Shown here in pieces: positions 62,365 to 64,000 of a stretch of 64,000 nucleotides of DNA. Both the position numbers and the translations under genes were made by a program. The DNA is from Lysobacterales bacterium (GTDB lineage Bacteria; Pseudomonadota; Gammaproteobacteria; Xanthomonadales; SZUA-38), in the NCBI GenBank assembly GCA_028285525.1, contig JANQOZ010000085.1, forward strand, positions 62,001 to 126,000, read 5' to 3'. Each line of letters begins with the position of its first letter. Within the stretch, counting starts at the first letter, position 1. Below the pieces are notes generated by a model that was not told the DNA's origin, did not search any database, and saw nothing but the letters and a program-made list of their open reading frames with translations.

Positions 62365-64000
62365 TTAGGCCTTGGTGAAGGCGGCCCGGTTCTCACCTTT
62401 CGAATTGGTCACATGAAACCCGATGACCTTTCCCGCCTCGTCGCGGGCAAATTTGACGCTTCTAACCACCCCATCGCCCATGAACAGATCCTTCTCGACG
62501 GCGATCAGCCTGAAATTGCCGTGGCGGATACTGTTGGCGAACAACCCATGTTCTTTCAACACAAAACTCAGCATCAGCTCCAGCTCCACGCTGTAGTAAA
62601 CGCCTTCATACTCCGCGTAGCTCGCATCCTCTTCTCGCTCGTTCAGGACGATCTTTGGCGCCAGGATATTGTTGTACTCGACAGCGGAGGCAATGCCGTC
62701 GGCATCCTGCTGAAAGGTCATGGTTCTGTTTCCGTAGGCTCGAATACGAAAAGTGCTGTCGCCGATAGGCGTCATTGGAAATGTCTCCTCGCCATTCGCC
62801 TTGGTGAATAGCTGATTGCCGCTCCGGGTAATCGTGACTACCCAGGCTTTGCCCAATTGATAGACGCCGAGGAACTCGTCCAGCTGTTCGTTGGACAGCT
62901 GAACCACCTTTTCTGGGCTCGGCGATGCCTCGCTTCTGTTCTTGTCAGACGTATCTTCTGGGAGCAACGTATCGACATATTGGTTGATAATTTCCCGCGT
63001 ATTGGTTCTGAAGTTATGGGCCACAAACAGGGAAGTCTTCAGGTCAGGCAGAAGCACCATGTGGGACGTATGCGAAGCCCAGCTGCCGGAGTGATTGATG
63101 TAGCGGACTCCTCGGTATTCCTCAATGTCTATACCGTAGGCGTAGGTGTTCACTCCACCGTCGTTTAAGGGCATTGTCGTCATCATTCGATTCACAACAG
63201 CTTGTTTTTCCGGCGACGGCGACATGAGGAAGTTCATCCATTTCCTCATGTCAGCTCCGTTAGAAATCAGGCTGCTGGACCCAAGAGCGGTCGTGTTGTT
63301 GGTATCTCTGACCTGCTTGCCATCGCCATTCAGGTAGTAAGCGCCGGCCAGATTGGCTATCAGCCGGGATTGATCGTCGTTGAAGAACGTGTTTTCCATG
63401 CCGAGGGGTTTAAACACGTGCTCTTGAGTCCAATCAACAAACGACTCACCGGTCACCTTCTCAACGATCGCGGCAAGGAGGACATAGCCCGTATTGGAGT
63501 ACTGGTACCGAGTTCCCGGAACAAAATCGAGCTCGGTTTGTGCATACGCCATTCGGATAATCTGGTCGTAGGTGATGCGGTCGCTGGACGGCCACTTCAT
63601 TTGCCACAAGAGGCTGGTCCAGTTTTTTACGCCGCTCGTGTGATGAACGAGATGCCCGACCGTGATGGTATGGCCGTAGGTCGGGAAGTCGGGCAAATAC
63701 TCACGAATGTCCGCGTCGCCGGACAGCGCTCCGGCTTCCTCCAGCTCCGCGATTGCATATCCGGTGACGGTCTTAGCGATCGACGCCAGGTCGAACACCG
63801 TATCCTCGCTGACAGGCACCTGGTGTTCAGCGTTAGCGACGCCGTTGACACTTGTGTACACCTCCTTTGAGTCCTGAACGATGGTGATGTAAGAACCAAA
63901 GGCCGAGTAACCTTCTCGCCGTTCGTAAATCTCCTCCGAGACTGCTGCAAACTTTTCAGGGGTCGTCTCGCTGAGCGATTGCCCTGAGAGGACAAGAAGA
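62365..64000 (-). CDS. Serine hydrolase of the class C beta-lactamase family (5' end outside window)
   Basis: The frame stays open to the right edge, so the start is outside; an internal GTG at 63861 is not the true start. The part seen begins with the end of a signal peptide (LLVLSGQS). Residues carry SIAK (nucleophilic serine and lysine), YSNTGY (the Y-x-N motif), and HSG in place of KTG. The C-terminal ~180 residues are a beta domain like those of bacterial serine esterases of this group. It ends 69 bases before the blaI start on the same strand with the operator between. Peptidase or esterase activity is more likely than beta-lactam resistance. Confidence 0.85.
   Translation of the reverse strand, partial: LLVLSGQSLSETTPEKFAAVSEEIYERREGYSAFGSYITIVQDSKEVYTSVNGVANAEHQVPVSEDTVFDLASIAKTVTGYAIAELEEAGALSGDADIREYLPDFPTYGHTITVGHLVHHTSGVKNWTSLLWQMKWPSSDRITYDQIIRMAYAQTELDFVPGTRYQYSNTGYVLLAAIVEKVTGESFVDWTQEHVFKPLGMENTFFNDDQSRLIANLAGAYYLNGDGKQVRDTNNTTALGSSSLISNGADMRKWMNFLMSPSPEKQAVVNRMMTTMPLNDGGVNTYAYGIDIEEYRGVRYINHSGSWASHTSHMVLLPDLKTSLFVAHNFRTNTREIINQYVDTLLPEDTSDKNRSEASPSPEKVVQLSNEQLDEFLGVYQLGKAWVVTITRSGNQLFTKANGEETFPMTPIGDSTFRIRAYGNRTMTFQQDADGIASAVEYNNILAPKIVLNEREEDASYAEYEGVYYSVELELMLSFVLKEHGLFANSIRHGNFRLIAVEKDLFMGDGVVRSVKFARDEAGKVIGFHVTNSKGENRAAFTKA

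Noticed and set aside
1..64000. CRISPR array, rRNA, or prophage structural genes
   Set aside because: No regularly spaced identical repeats, no rRNA-like tracts, and no capsid, tail, or terminase motifs were seen.

Overview
The window looks like a chromosomal segment of a free-living, copper-exposed gammaproteobacterium, probably of the Wenzhouxiangella/Xanthomonadales kind. This is inferred from gene content: TPR-tailed Ser/Thr kinases with an ECF sigma factor, many secreted beta-helix and propeller proteins, CopA/CopB copper resistance, and no phage backbone. The taxon cannot be proven from the sequence. The left ~15 kb is visibly poorer in G+C than the rest, which suggests acquired DNA.

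Left edge to 5.1 kb (minus strand) is a conflict-system-like operon. It has an unrecognised 364-aa protein, a vWA-TIR fusion, and, after a 481-base gap, a GlmU-like nucleotidyltransferase fused to a left-handed beta-helix and a nucleoside-2-deoxyribosyltransferase-like domain that runs off the window. A decayed propeller gene fragment follows. Next comes the first of two ~163-bp direct repeats (4944-5106 and 14645-14807) whose right ends match the 3' half of tRNA-Lys. These look like attachment-site duplications framing a ~9.7-kb island. The island carries an unrecognised three-gene plus-strand set led by a lipoprotein, a DUF4132 (MolR-like) protein preceded by a small protein that ends in Gly-Gly like a ubiquitin/MoaD/ThiS protein, and a secreted propeller protein.

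From 14.8 to 34 kb are an IPTL-like anchored protein, a CSLREA beta-helix protein, a methylaspartate ammonia-lyase/CoA-transferase operon (mesaconate route of glutamate breakdown), an SGNH hydrolase, a second beta-helix protein, an HCBP-related/methyltransferase pair, a CpeT-like protein, a Ser/Thr kinase, and a Stf0-like sulfotransferase whose last codons come from a dispersed repeat. From 34 to 48 kb are SixA, a very long Sel1-repeat protein, an ABC-F ATPase, a sigma factor-kinase operon divergent from a secreted protein, miaB, and another beta-helix protein. From 48 to 64 kb are an S9 peptidase, a CsoR-controlled copA/copB copper module with its operator, two more large secreted proteins, and a BlaI/BlaR1-like pair with a twin operator beside a serine hydrolase that runs off the right edge.

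The most unusual shared signal is a short C-terminal tag, roughly hydrophobic-F-x-D/N-G-F-E, at or near the end of seven otherwise unrelated secreted proteins. It lacks the membrane helix and basic cluster of PEP-CTERM or IPTL-CTERM tails and may be an unrecognised sorting or secretion signal. A dispersed GGGGTCAGAGTAAA repeat family occurs at five or more intergenic places.
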